NCBI GenBank assembly: GCA_021234155.1
Contig: JAJEKV010000061.1
Location: 7,735,013-7,799,012 of the forward strand
Source: Isoetes taiwanensis
Taxonomy: Eukaryota > Streptophyta > Lycopodiopsida > Isoetales > Isoetaceae
Reading direction: 5' to 3'
DNA length: 64,000 nt
Shown: piece after piece, positions 52,433 through 64,000 of the stretch
Position numbering within the stretch: position 1 is the stretch's first letter
Layout of the letters: every line of letters begins with the position of its first letter
Translations under genes and position numbers: made by a program
Notes under the pieces: generated by a model
Seen by the model: the letters and a program-made list of their open reading frames with translations, nothing else
Databases searched by the model: none
Told to the model about the DNA's origin: nothing

Positions 52433-55214
52433 ATGGGCGCTACCACTTTGAAACCAGAGAACCCGACTACCAAGGGTGTAGGATACACGATTAGTACCAA
52501 GCTAGATTTAATGTATGCAAATGCAAAGAATTTTAAGTTGAAAACAAAGCAGCAGGAGATCTTATTGCGAATCAGTGCCTTGGTCTTGATATACATTTTA
52601 GCATTTGCAGCTCGGCTTTTCAGTGTCTTGATGATATGAAAGTGTGATCCATGAGTTTGATCCTTATTTCAACTATAGAACAACCCTATACTTGACTCAA
52701 AAAGGGTTTTATGACTTTTGGAATTGGTTTGACTATGAGAGCTGGTATCCATTGGGAAGAATTGTTGGTGGGACACTGTATCCCGGACTTATGGTGACTG
52801 CAGCACTTATCTACTGGACTATGAGGGCACGCAGTTTTGCAGTACATATCCGTGATGTGTGTGTCCTTACTGCTCCTTTTTTTGCTTCCAACACAACCAT
52901 TGTAGCGTACTTTTTTGGGAAAGAGCTCCGTGATTCTGGGACAGGCCTTGTTGCAGCAGTTCTGATTGCAATTTGCCCTGGATATATTTCCCGCTCAGTT
53001 GCAGGGTCTTACGACAATGAGGCTATTGCAATTTTTGCGTTGCTGCTTACATTCTATCTCTTTGTCAAGGCAGTAAATACAGGATCTCTAGCATGGGCAG
53101 TTGGCTCCGCCTTTGCATATTTCTACATGGTTTCAGCGTGGGGAGGATATATTTTTATTATAAACCTTATTCCTATATATGTACTGGTTTTATTGGTGAC
53201 TGGAAGGTATTCACTACGTCTTTATGTTGCTTATAACACGTTGTACATCCTGGGGATGCTCCTGGCAATGCAGATCCGATTTGTGGGGTTTCAGCATGTG
53301 CAATCTGGGGAGCACATGGCTGCTATGGGGGTTTTTTTTTTTTGCAGGTGAAGTGACTTGCTCTTATGTATGTTCCTTATGTTACTAATTTGTGCGAATC
53401 TGTTCTATACTGAGATAAATTTATATGGAGTACATTCTGCTAATGGTGCTGATGCTGAGGCAAGGAGAACTTACAGTGCATGATTATCTCCTGCAGGTGT
53501 TTTATTTAGTTGACTGGGTCAAGTGCCAACTTTCCGATCCAAAATTATTTAAGGCATTCCTTAAATTCACAGTTACATCTGCTGCAGCTGTTGGCGCTCT
53601 AGCTCTTGGGGTGGGGATGGCCACTGGGTACATCTCCCCCTGGACTGGTCGTTTCTATTCTCTCTTGGACCCTACATATGCAAAAGACCACATACCTATC
53701 ATTGCCTCTGTCTCTGAGCACCAGCCGACTGCTTGGTCTTCTTTCATGTTTGATTATCATCTTCTCCTGTTCCTTTTCCCTGCAGGTCTATATTTCTGCT
53801 TTAAGAGGCTCACCGATGCTACTATTTTCATAATAATATATGGACTGACAAGTCTATATTTTGCTGGAGTTATGGTGCGGCTTATTTTGGTTGCTACACC
53901 AGCAGTATGCCTGATCAGTGCTATTGCTGTATCTGCTAGTCTGAAAAATTTAGCTGGTCTTTTCCATGAGAAAGCTTCTACATCAAGTACATTAAAAACT
54001 ACAGGCGCCCCAAAGCAGGCAACGAAAGTAAGCAGGCTAGATTTAAAGCTTGAACAAGAAGCAGAATTTATCATCTAACTATGGTGTTGGTTTCTTCTCT
54101 CTCTTCAATCCACAGGGTGCAGTTGATCAAAGTTTGCCATTTCAAAAGGAAGGATCACTTATTTTACTCCTTGGATCCCTTTATTTATTGATAAATTATG
54201 TTGTGCATTGCACGTGGGTGACATCAGAGGCATATTCTTCTCCTTCCATTGTTCTGGCAGCCCGACAGAGCAATGGTGAACGCGTGATATTTGACGATTT
54301 CCGGGAGGCTTACTTTTGGCTTCAGCATAATACTCCTCCTGATGCAAAGGTCATGTCATGGTGGGATTATGGGTACCAAATTACTGCTATGGGTAATAGG
54401 ACCGTAATTGTTGATAATAACACATGGAATAACACACACATTGCCACTGTTGGCACAGCAATGTCCTCATATGAAGATGAAGCATATGAAATTATGTTAT
54501 CACTTGATGTTGACTATGTTCTTGTAGTTTTTGGAGGTGTTACTGGATACTCATCTGATGACATCAACAAGTTAGTGCCTTAAACCACCTTTATTTGAAT
54601 TCCATGATAGGATCTAGTTTTACTCAGATGGAGAATGATATTCAGGTTTCTATGGATGGTAATGCGTGACGGGTGTGGCGTTTTCCAGTGATTAAGGAAT
54701 CTGATTATCTTAACAACGGAGAGTACAGAATTGACAGTGGTGCAGCTCCAAAGATGCTTCAGTGTCTGATGTGAGTAGTGTGCATATACGGCAGATAAGC
54801 AATTCATAAGTTAAATGAACTGAACATCAAGTCAGTCAACCAGTCGAGTTGATATAAATCTGATTGCATAGTGATAATGTTGAGCCTAAAGAAGTTCTAG
54901 ATTTACTATATACTGTCTATTTCTGTAGGTACAAATTGTGTTACTACCGATTTGGAGAAGTTATCACGGAATATGGGAGGCCACCAGGGTGAGTCCTTAT
55001 ATTAGAACTCAGATTCTCGTATTTTTTTATTAGAATACAAAATTTGCAGGTGGCTAAATTTTCAACAATATGCTTCATGCCAGATGGGATGGGTAAAAGG
55101 GGTGCTGAAATTGGAAATAAAAACGTTGAGCTTAAGCATCTTGAAGAAGCCTTCACTACTGCGAACTGGATTGTTAGGATATACAAGGTTAAGCCACCTG
55201 AGAATAGATGGTAA
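52433..55214 (+). pseudogene. STT3B: STT3B-like oligosaccharyltransferase catalytic subunit, frameshifted
   Basis: STT3 is the ER-membrane catalytic subunit that transfers the glycan to Asn in N-glycosylation. Six exons fit: 52433-53347, 53497-54027, 54116-54570, 54646-54770, 54929-54988 and 55084-55214. Together they give about 730 residues, normal for the family. Motifs: [10 protein letters not shown] (first catalytic loop), [51 protein letters not shown] (the WWDYG site), and the C-terminal [18 protein letters not shown]. Five introns keep GT-AG ends, so it is not a retrocopy. Lesions: +1 shift near 52632 before YESVIHEF, -1 shift in the T12 run at 53332-53343, and +1 shift near 55096. These would truncate the protein at ~67 residues. 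The homopolymer ones could be sequencing errors, but three together favour a recent pseudogene. Confidence 0.88.
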
Positions 55215-55661
55215 GATCTGGTTGGTTTTCCGAGAACAATTTTGTTGAACTTAGTTATGCTGTATTATTATTATTATGATTATCATTATTGTTATTGGTG
55301 ATCCCCAACACCAATGCCTTGGGAATCACAATCAATCTTTTTAATTAACTCAATTGCCATCATGTTGCTTGGATCACTTCATTGTACAGGCTACTAAAGT
55401 GGCCTGTCCAACAGAGACAATTGTAGCAGTTTGTGCAACATCCTGTTGGGATTGTTGTGCACGTTGCCTTTGAGCGATCGTGTTATCATGATAATGCATG
55501 TGATTGCTGATATACTAATGTTGGATATCAGCTCCATTTTGATGTTGAACGGGAATGAAACATTTTGCTGGCTTTAAAATGTATTACTTTTTAAATATTC
55601 CAGTGGATGTAAATTTGTGCTATCTGGTTGTCAAAATAACGTCATACTAGATGAAATTGTG

Positions 55662-55878
55662 TGCTGGAAGAAGCCTAAATGGTTGGAGGAATTTTGGGAA
55701 GCATTTTGTAACGTACTTAATATTCAGATGCAAATGGAAAATGGTACAGATGCAAATGGGAACTGGTAAATGCTTTCAAAAATAGCCACAATTGAGCTGG
55801 AAGAAGCCAAAAAGCATCTATGTTTAGAGGAATTTGGAAAAGCATTTTGTAATGTGCTTAATCTGCAGATGCAAGTGT
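55662..55878 (+). repeat. Direct duplication of ~75-80 bp
   Basis: A block starting GCTGGAAGAAGCC at 55662 and again at 55796 continues through GGAATTT...AAGCATTTTGTAA to CAGATGCAA. The two copies differ by several substitutions and are separated by ~55 bases. Confidence 0.7.
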
Positions 55879-56044
55879 AAAATGGTCCACATAATTGAAT
55901 GGCTTGTTATGGTTCGTAGTATGCTAGGCATTTATCACTGTAAAATAGTCACATAATTTTATAATTTTTTTTTGCGTCTGGCCCTACATACATATAGAGG
56001 ATACATCTCAAAGTCGTGAGATCTTGGGGGTGTAATAAGCTTCC

Positions 56045-56240
56045 AATTATTTCGTTTGGTATTTGTGGACCGTATCTCACACATGGTTTGGCCTAGATTT
56101 TGCCTGGGTATGGTATGGAAAATCGTATACAAAGCGTATATTTTAGCTTGGCTGAGATGAAGGTAGCATTCCTAAACACAGCTAAGGCATGTGTTTTTCT
56201 TGTTGTTTTTATGCATGGTTTGAGAATAGAAGGATAAGAA
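56045..56240 (+). repeat. Dispersed repeat copy B
   Basis: Shares AATTATTTCGTTTGGTATTT and ATGCATGGTTTGAGAAT plus GAAGGATAAGAA with 31861-31955. Copy B keeps ~130 extra bases between these blocks. Confidence 0.6.
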
Positions 56241-57478
56241 AGCATGTTGCTTTCTTTTTTGAGCAGTCGCGGCCATGGATGGCAGGCTTGTTAGCCATCG
56301 CCTGCTTTGTAAAAGAGCGGTGTGAGGAAGGGGTTGAGCTCTTTTGATCAAGGGGATCAAACAAATCCATGGCCTCGCTAGATGATCGTGGCTAAATCGT
56401 AGCCTGCTTCCTTGTGTAGAGGGAATTCATGAAATTGAAGGAAATGGGGGAGTAAAGCTGGCCGTTTGAAGCACGGATTGAAGGGGGCATCAGAATGCCG
56501 GAAAGGTGCTCCATTAATCGCACAATCTTATGGTCAATCTTATGGCCTTGGCTTTACATGCGTGTAGAGCGGGGGATTGATTCCAAAGATGAGTGTTACC
56601 ATTTTGCGTTCCCATCCGCAATGGATGCCGAGAGAAGGCGGGCTTGGAGGCACGTATGCCGATCTCAGTTGAATAGAGACCGCCCTTTTTTTTTTTTTTT
56701 TTTAAACCATGTGTAGCGCTTGGACCATTGGAAGTGGCAGACAAATTGTTGACGAATATTGGACATCAATATACATTATTATTGGTCAATTTACATATTA
56801 AAAATGTAGTCTCATAATAGAATAGAGACAAGAATGCATTAAAGGACATGTTTGCAATGAATACTGCCAATGCAGCATGCAGATGCAAAATGGACAAATC
56901 TGTTGTGGCCCAACATCAGAATCCTTGATCTGATGCATTATTATGAAATAAAAGAAAGATAATAGGATGCGGCTTACAAAATGAAGACAAATACATAACA
57001 GATATATAAAGGAGGATGCTACGTACATATAGTTTAGGAGGTATTATCAGGAATTGTTGTATGCATGAAGAATGGCAACTTCAAGAATTATTGGTTTGCA
57101 GCATGATCATGTTTGATTACGGTTGCAATTTTGTGATGAGAAAGCCTGTAGCCAATGTGAGAGAGTGTGATGCAATTCCAACAAGCTTTTCTCAATTTCC
57201 TTAGTCGCATCATTTCCTTTCTTGGGAAACAAAAACGAAGGAATAAAGCACGGTGCCTGACTTTTGCATGCGCACTAATTTCCATCTGCCTATACCCATT
57301 GAACTGCCAGTATACATGCATGAAACCCATCGAAGTGCCTGTACACCCCAATTTTCAAGGCTTTTCTACAGGGAAGTTCCCATATTGAATTTCAGCCCTC
57401 CTTCAAGCTTCCTACTGAAATCTGTATCTTCTACTTGGTACATACTAAGCATATTCACTTTTCATCCCTTCAGCCCTA

Positions 57479-57499
57479 GGGTTTGCCCTTTGGGCAACT
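57479..57499. repeat. Hairpin motif TTGCC/GGGCAA, copy 3
   Basis: GGGTTTGCCCTTTGGGCAACT is an imperfect inverted repeat related to 47203-47223 and 51813-51836. With copy 2 it brackets the STT3-like gene at a distance of 5.7 kb. Confidence 0.5.
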
Positions 57500-57989
57500 C
57501 AAAAAAGATCAGATAGTTTTTCTAAAAACATAGAAAGATGTTTATGATAAAAGTTCATAGGCTTATCCTCTTCATGTAGCATCTAGTAGATCTTGAACAG
57601 TGAGGTCGGCAAACTTCTTCCGTCCAAACATATTTAGCATACTGAGATCTGCAATGGTGAAGTATGATGCAAGTTTGGTAAAGTCTAAGAAAGAACACGT
57701 GTCTCCCCTTTTTGGTGCCACTTGTGGTACAAATTCATAAGATAGGACCTTAACCTCTTGAAGCTCCAGGCCTCCCTTCCTTTTAATATCATTTTAATTG
57801 TCAAAGCATGTACCATCTCTTGCTTTAGAAGAATAAATGTATCCTCCATCTCAGTCTTAGTCAATCTAGCATCTTCCGCATCCGAATTTGCTGCTTAAAC
57901 CCCATTCCTCTAGAGACCTCCCAACTCTATTGACCCTAGTCAATCTGGCATCTTCCAGATCAGAATTTGTCTGTCTTTGTCCCCCTAAT

Positions 57990-58660
57990 TCCTCTAATCA
58001 ATCGGTTCCCCAACTCTATTGAGTCTTTTCAGCATTTTTGTGCAATACATCATCAGAAATGGTTAGATTAAGCACATAGAAGTCATATAAACCATAAAAT
58101 CTCCCTAAACTGTTCCATGTTGTATCACTCCTTTTACCCCTAAGAATTTTATAAGCTATAGCTGAGATTTGTAAGATGTCCAGAAAAGACCTTTTCAGCC
58201 AAATCAAAGCGGGGTTTTGGTTATTTAATACAAACTGTGTAACCAAACCATCCAACAACTTAAGGTATGAGTAATGTTTATAATTTTACTGCCTGCTTCC
58301 CAAAAGCTAAGTTTGTATCATCTGGAGTACCTCCATTAATTTAGGAGATCCAACTCTAGAACTCAATAGGCCACTTACAGGAGAAAACATGATTGGATGT
58401 TTCCTCTTCACCATATTGTGGGCATTGGCTAGATACACTTGAATCATATTTAGACATATTCAGATTAGTAGCAAGACTTTGATCTATAGCTATCCATCTG
58501 AAAGTTTTAATTTTGTCTGCAATATATATTGCCCAACCATTAGCAGAGACTGAAGCTAATTTTTCTTCCTCACAATGCCAAAGCTGAGTAGCTCTTGAGG
58601 GTTTATTGTCAATGAGGGCTCTATAAATGTCTTTCACAGGATAGACTTGTTATTTAACTG
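57990..58660 (-). pseudogene. LINE ORF2 C-terminal fragment with zinc knuckle
   Basis: The minus frame 58637-58356 contains YRALIDNKPSRATQLW, then IKTFRWIAIDQSLATN and a cysteine-histidine cluster CPQYGEEETSNHVFSC, which fits the zf-RVT domain at the end of plant LINE ORF2. The frame 58258-58016 (LIWLKRSFLDILQ) continues past it. No RT domain is present nearby, so it is an isolated 3' piece. Confidence 0.65.
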
Positions 58661-60095
58661 CCATTGATTAGAATTCAAACTAAGTTCTGCATATTTGTCT
58701 ACCTCTCCCATGACCAGATGATAAATCTTTTTATTAATCTCCAAACCTTTAGTTCTACTTCCAACCTCCTCTCATGTCATCCATCTATTATTTATTCTTA
58801 GATCATCTATTTTTCTAATGCCAGCATTATGCCATTGAACCACCCAATACATGCATATGAAATGGGCTTCACTTACCTTTTGAAATCTGCTTATTGAGAA
58901 AACTCATCAATGTGGCAAATTCATGCTATCTTTTGTTATAACAAGGAAACAATGAATTATGAACAACACATTGAGTTCTTCAAACGATGTGGTTAATTGT
59001 ATGTTGCATATAAACTAGCTAAATTAAGAACTACTTCTTCTCGCACACTATCCTTATAAATTTACGGTGGACCAAAGCAAATTAAGAACTTCTTTTCCTC
59101 CTCCTCCTTCTCTAAGAAGTTATATATATATAGTCGAAACGTACAAGAAAAGACCTCTGCAGTTCAAGAGTGACCTACCTCTATGACCTTAAATACCTAG
59201 TTGGATAGGATTATCATCTTCATAACAATAAATGGCAACTCTTTTAGCCTCTTCCCTTGAGATCAGAGCACCATCTCGACTTCTTCTTCCTCATCTCTCA
59301 TCTTTCCCTATCATCTTCCCTTCCATCGGGAACCTTGCCCTAAGCCTGCCCTATTGCTAGTTTCATAATTTCAACCCTTTGGATATTGCGATTCATGCGG
59401 GGCAGCTTGGACCTTTTTGTACTGGAGTGTTTTATTTGAGGATTTCTTGTGTATTTTTGTATTGTCCGTATTTTAATTATAAGGTTTCCAACAGGATAGT
59501 CAAGATTTGAAGATACTAGTGTTTTTCTAGCATGTTATTGATCTCTATTATCAGGATCAGGATTTAGCCATAATGAGGATTTGACTATAATGACAACATT
59601 TCCAAACATCCATAGATCAGAGCCTGTGATCCATTGTCAAAGCGTTCGAGAGCTTGCATCTTTAAGTTCTTTGAAATGATGTTACATGTTGGCGACCTTC
59701 ACTCTCAAGTGAGTTATATTTTCACCAGCTATAAATTGTACATATCTGTATTTAGAGTTATCTGAAGTAGCTAGATCTAGCGGTATCCCCAAATCTAGTT
59801 GGATGGAGACGAAATCGTGCGACGTAACAAGCAACGGAAGAAGAGTCCTGCTTTTGCACTGCGCCGGTCCTCCCCAATTTTCTTCTTCTAAGGGGCGCGA
59901 TCGATCATTTTTACTGCGCAAACTTCTCGAATTTTTGGATCAATTGGATTTGTTGCTGCATCAAGCACCAGGTTCTTATAGTTTCCATTTCAAGTGGCAA
60001 GAATAAGTTTTATCTTTCTTTCGAATCCGGTACTTTCACTTGATTACGCTAAATGCAGTAAGTAGAATAGTAAAATAGGGATCGTTGGCCGCTCT
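58661..60095. other. Upstream region of the F-box gene, nothing certain
   Basis: A plus frame at 59803-60006 (67 codons) and CT-rich sequence at 59095-59320 may belong to 5' UTR or promoter of the F-box gene. I see no clear TATA box or start site. Candidate intron signals are not convincing. Confidence 0.35.
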
Positions 60096-62000
60096 ATGTT
60101 AAGTGATTCTGAGAAAAATAGAACAAAAGGAGCACAGAATGTTGACTTGTATGGTAAAGCCGGCCTTAAAGAAGGGCAAGATGAAAGCTCGACAAAATTG
60201 GACGATGTCGGCGAGGATTCGCTATGTGCAATCCTTTCCTTTCTCAGTCCCATAGATGTGGGACGTTGTGCTTGTGTCAATACACGGATGTGGAAAGTCT
60301 GTAAGGATGACAAAAAGGTATGGTTCTCCATGTGCCAAAGACGATGGGGTCGTTTTACAAAGGTTATTGAATGGGCAGCTGGATGCCTTTCATTCAAGGC
60401 TGTCTATGAAGTGCTTCAAAAATGGGAAAACTTGATTGGATTCTGGAGGGGTGTTGGAGACCACGGCCATGGCTCCCTAGTAGTTTTTGAGTGGGGTAGC
60501 CACTTTATCAAAGGTTTTAGGGTTGTTCCAGCCTGCAGAGGAAGCTATCAGGTGTGTAAAATTCCTCTCTTGTGGATTGGTATTTCTGCTTCTGGTAGGG
60601 AGATATGCTTAATGAATCCAACCTGTACTTTTCAAGTAGCTGATAAAACTAATCGTCGGGATGTTCCAAGCACTTCGTCTAACCAAATCCCCTGCCATAA
60701 TTGTGTTATAGAAGATGTGAATGTATCTCCAATGAAAAAAGAGTTAACAGAAGATCCATTTGAAGGTTCCAGGTCAGAAAAGTCAGGGCTGGTAGTGGTT
60801 GACCTCCATTTTGTTGGTAGTAGTCATATTGTTTTGGAAGAGATCCAACATCGTCAGTACTCTGGAAAGAACTTGATTTTAGCTGAGGCTGCTGCCAGTG
60901 CTTCATTTGGGTCTAGTAGTGTCTCACCTGTTGGAGGCAAAGGCCATGCTTCTAGTTCAAATTCTGAAATTTACAGCAGGAGTCCTCCAGGAAGCTTCCC
61001 ATATGAAATGTATCAATTTCTAACCAATAAGATAACAAGTCCAGGAAGTGATCGAGCAATGAGGAAGCAGAGAAGGCGGGAAAGGGAACGAGCAGGGAAT
61101 CAAGGTAGATGGCTGTTCGATCCGGAGCACTTTGTCAAAATTTCAAACTTTAGTCCAACTAAGGAACGCCCACTGCAAGGTCTTTGGAAGGTAAACTTTA
61201 AATTTTTTTTTTTTCCTACTGTCTTTTGAGTAACACAACACATCACCCTATAACTCAACCGGTTCCTATACCACCCCTTCTCTTAGTTCCATTTCAGTGT
61301 ATTTTTCTGCAAAACCTTTTACTGAGCTATTACTTAAATGCACAAGGCCAGTTTTTGCCAATTTGGTAAGAAACATTTAACTCGAAAATGTTGAAATTGT
61401 GCAAACCAATCTTATCAGCACATTTGCTTCAGCCTGTTCTGTAGATTCTGTTATTATTATTGCATGGCCTTAAATTATTAAGCCTTCAGTGCTTTTAGAA
61501 CATTACAAGAAGGGAGTTTCCACTCATATAATTACATATACTATGCAATTTGGTGACAGGGCATTTGTCATTGCATGGGTTTGGACTTTGTCTTGCTTTC
61601 TTATGATGAACAAGGCATAGTCTGCCGCAGAATTGGTGAAGGTACTGCAGTTCCACATAGCGGGCCTATTTGTTGGGTTGCGAGGCTATCAGTCAGTTCA
61701 GGGATCGCAATGTCAAAGAAGGAACAGCTGTTCTATAGTAGCCGTCGTCATATAACTGCAGTTAAAGATGGCGATCAAGTTGGAATAGAATGTGACCATT
61801 TTCTCGATGAAGTGGTTGGAATGTTCTCAACAACTGCAGATAAAGATCATTGCACCCCAGGGTCTAGTAACAAAACTATGGAAGGGCGGGCTTGGCTTTA
61901 TGGGTGTGGAGGGTTTGGTTTTGGCTTGCTTCATACTAACTACATTATAGACTACAAGCCTATCTGTGTGAGACAGGACTTGTTGCATGTCCGTAACTGA
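60096..62000 (+). CDS. F-box protein, At5g39450-like (two exons)
   Basis: Exon 1 is 60096-61190 and exon 2 is 61560-62000 (stop included), joined in phase 0 by a 369-bp GT-AG intron (GTAAAC ... GACAG). The protein is 511 residues. An F-box lies at about residues 36-85 (LDDVGEDSLCAILSFLSPID then WFSMCQRRWG), the SKP1-binding part of an SCF ubiquitin ligase. C-terminal blocks include KWENLIGFWRGVGDHGHGSL, the block FEWGSHFIKGFRVVPACRGS, and LQGLWK|GICHCMGLDF across the splice. This arrangement matches the plant family of Arabidopsis At5g39450, which is slightly longer. The substrate is unknown. Residues 175-290 are Ser-rich and poorly conserved in type. No stop or shift is seen, so it is the most likely functional gene here. 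Start codon chosen as the first ATG of the frame before the F-box. Confidence 0.87.
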
Positions 62001-62238
62001 TTGAACTGCATGAGAGTCTAGGTTGCTCTTGTAATTTACTGCTATTTTGCTTACTATTCATTATTTGGAGTTAAGTTTTTGTGAATTATGTAATGACATA
62101 AATGAGACATTTGGAGCTGGTGGCTATGCTGACTGAGCTTCTTCATCTGGCATTTAGTGTAGTGAGGCTTATTTTTATATGAATAGGTCTCAGGCCCACT
62201 TTCACGAGATGATATGGTATAGTGTGCTCTTCTTCTTC

Positions 62239-62338
62239 ACTTCTCTTTTTCCTCTTTTGTCCTTAATTTGAAGACAGTTGATGTAGGCACTTCTCTTTTT
62301 CCGTTAATGTCCTTAATTTGAACACAGTCGATGCAGGT
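62239..62338 (+). repeat. Tandem duplication, two 50-bp units
   Basis: Units start CACTTCTCTTTTTCC at 62239 and 62289 and share TGTCCTTAATTTGAA and GATG-AGG ends with a few mismatches. Confidence 0.8.
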
Positions 62339-62385
62339 TTTCATGAAGTGCGTGTACCAAGTCATGTAAATCTTTTGAGGCTCTT

Positions 62386-62433
62386 CTTACGCATGACACT
62401 TGTGGCTATCTTACGCATGACACTTGTGGTTAT
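62386..62433 (+). repeat. Tandem duplication, two 24-bp units
   Basis: CTTACGCATGACACTTGTGG plus CTAT or TTAT, directly repeated with one mismatch. Confidence 0.85.
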
Positions 62434-62611
62434 CTATTATTGTTTTTAAAATAAGAATGTTAGTGGTGACTCCGATTAATACCCATGCTGGTTAAGCATA
62501 GCTACTAACAGTTCGGCCCAGTCATATCAACATCTCCATATCCAGCGCATCAGAACAATAAAAATGGATCCTAAATGCTCAAATTTAAGCAAATGAAGCA
62601 ACACAAGCCAT

Positions 62612-62892
62612 AGTGTTCGATCGTAGAGAAGAAGGATATTATTTTCCAAGAAAAAGGATATTATTTTCCTTGTGGAAGCTAAAATCGAGGAAGAGGTTGA
62701 GCGATTCAAACTGCCAACTTCGTCACTTATATAAGCCGTAGTTCCCAGTGTTCGATCTGGCATTTTGTCACTTATATAAGCTGTAGTTCCCAGTGTTCGA
62801 TCGTAGAGAAAAGGGATATTATTTTCCTTGTGGAGGCTGAAATCGAGGAAGAGGTTGAGCGATTCAAAGTACCAACTTCAGTCACTTATATA
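62612..62892 (+). repeat. Interleaved direct repeats (~100 bp and ~35 bp)
   Basis: A block from AGTGTTCGATCGTAGAGAA to GAGGTTGAGCGATTCAAA occurs at 62612-62713 and 62792-62870. A second block GTCACTTATATAAGC then GTAGTTCCCAGTGTTCGAT occurs at 62722 and 62767. The layered order indicates more than one duplication round. Confidence 0.8.
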
Positions 62893-62942
62893 TTTGAATG
62901 GGGCAACTTTGGTCTCTTTGTAAGAAAACATATGCGTTAACA

Positions 62943-63097
62943 TAAGATTGTCAATGTTTAAGGGGTTGTATTCGTGTTAAGATTGTCAATGGTTAAGGGG
63001 TTGTATTCGTGTAAAAAATGATATAAAAGTGATTGTGGCAGGGTTGGTTTGACCTGAGAGCATGAAATTGGTGGTTTGACCTGAGAGCATGAAATTG
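62943..63097 (+). repeat. Two further short tandem duplications
   Basis: A unit containing TTAAGGGGTTGTATTCGTGT is duplicated at 62958 and 62994. GGTTTGACCTGAGAGCATG plus AAATTG is duplicated at about 63046 and 63073. Confidence 0.8.
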
Positions 63098-64000
63098 CTT
63101 TTATAGACGTTAGACTTGTTGAATGGGTGGACGAGGTCAAGATGACGTGGCTATTTAGTTCTATTTTTTATTTTGGAGTTATTTTAGGTTTTTTATGTAG
63201 AGTTAATTGCAAATTGGCGCTCGAGCTCCAGGGCAGCGAACAGATCGTCGCTAAAGCTTCATGGCAAGCTCAAATAGATTGGTGCTCAAGCTCTAGGGCA
63301 GGGGTGAAGGTTTTCTTGATGGCGAACAGATCGCACGATGCAAAGGCGGTCTGCATAGCGGAGGAACTCTGCAAATAGAACTCTGATTAGAGCCTTTGCA
63401 GGTAGTAGAGGCCGCAGTTATTTGATTAGGAGATGTAAGCCCTGCTATATTTTTTCAGGGCTAGAAGCTATGGTGTGCAATGCAGATAATTTGATGAAGG
63501 ATTTTATGTGATTGGATGAGCAATTTCCGTTGAAGTGTCTTGGATGAAGGATGTGCAAATTGATTGGTAGTGTTTGCAGTGCTATTTGTCCATCACTGAT
63601 ACATTCTACACCTCCAGAACTAATTTGCATTTGCAGAGGGCCGTTCTGCAGAAACAACATGGACTCCTACGGAAACATCACTGATTCTTATGTTGAAGCT
63701 TCCCCTTTTTTTTGGGGAAACTTTGCAGCTGCTGTGCAAGGGCAAAAGACTCTTCTTCTTGATTCTCTGCTTGCTTATAAATGTTTTGAAGCTCCAATGG
63801 TGGTCTGATTTGTATCTTGACTTTTTTCAATGGTGGCAAAATCATAAGGTGATGTGAAAAAGGTTGTTTGACCCCATCAAGGGGTCATGTTTTTAAATCG
63901 TGTGGCTGCCTTTGTTTTTATTTAAGGTCCAGATTCCACTAGTTGACCAGGTCCGCAATAGCAATTCCACTGTAGGTGGAAGTCCTTGACGCAGTCAGAT

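Larger units (their letters stand above)
55215..57989. other. Intergenic with small repeats, no gene
   Basis: It contains the direct repeat at 55662-55878, dispersed repeat copy B (56045-56240), a T18-20 run near 56684-56703 and hairpin copy 3. No supported coding frame. Confidence 0.45.
62001..64000. other. 3' flank with tandem duplications, no gene
   Basis: Beyond the repeats listed separately I see no gene. Frames at 63127-63378 and 63551-63808 (83-85 codons) have no recognised domain and no supporting splice context. Confidence 0.45.

Noticed and set aside
63127-63808. Two 83-85-codon frames as small genes
   Set aside because: No recognised domain, signal or splice support; random frames of this size are expected.

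Overview
The window is nuclear DNA of a land plant. It has low gene density, intron-bearing gene remnants with plant-type proteins (STT3B-type oligosaccharyltransferase, REF6/ELF6-type JmjC protein, 4-hydroxyphenylpyruvate dioxygenase, ketol-acid reductoisomerase, PPR protein, purple acid phosphatase) and one apparently intact F-box gene. The load of old LINEs, an LTR element with a tRNA-Met-type primer site and the PPR style suggest a large repeat-rich genome. A seed-free plant such as a fern is my best guess, but this is inference.

Layout. 0.7-10.3 kb: an LTR retrotransposon with two long LTRs, a primer-binding site and a polypurine tract, but no recognisable gag-pol (LARD-like), with two tRNA-like SINE heads inside. 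10.3-24.2 kb: intergenic DNA with LINE remnants of at least two tail types, poly(A) and pentanucleotide (TTCTA)n, plus a ~345-bp tandem duplication. 24.2-29.7 kb: a LINE 3' end running into a strange composite repeat. Three copies of a ~1.2-1.8 kb unit, the first inverted against the other two, are bounded or centred on long (TA)n tracts. Each unit carries a tRNA-like A/B-box segment, spaced CCTACGG motifs, and long TTCTAGAA-rich DNA. In the two best-preserved arms this DNA forms runs of 10 and 14 consecutive heat-shock-element-like pentamers. 29.9-30.6 kb: a decayed JmjC gene fragment. 34.7-40.4 kb: a nearly full-length but broken LINE (ORF1, endonuclease, reverse transcriptase, zinc knuckle) with probable target-site duplication.

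40.6-47.3 kb: fragments of three unrelated genes (ketol-acid reductoisomerase last exons, HPPD core, PPR repeats), all on the minus strand and lying between two near-identical 31-bp direct repeats. This looks like a gene-capturing element. The HPPD fragment is interrupted by a 1,033-bp insertion with 3-bp target duplication, an inverted repeat and an array of short near-palindromic iterons. 49.2 kb: a purple acid phosphatase fragment. 52.4-55.2 kb: a full-length STT3B-like gene with introns but at least three frameshifts. 58 kb: another LINE 3' piece. 60.1-62.0 kb: a two-exon F-box gene, the only reading frame that looks intact. 62.2-63.1 kb: a cluster of short tandem duplications.

The genes do not form a pathway. 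The window is best read as a repeat-dominated stretch that collects gene fragments next to one probably functional F-box gene. The most novel structures are the TA-bounded palindromic repeat and the three-gene fragment cluster with its flanking repeats.
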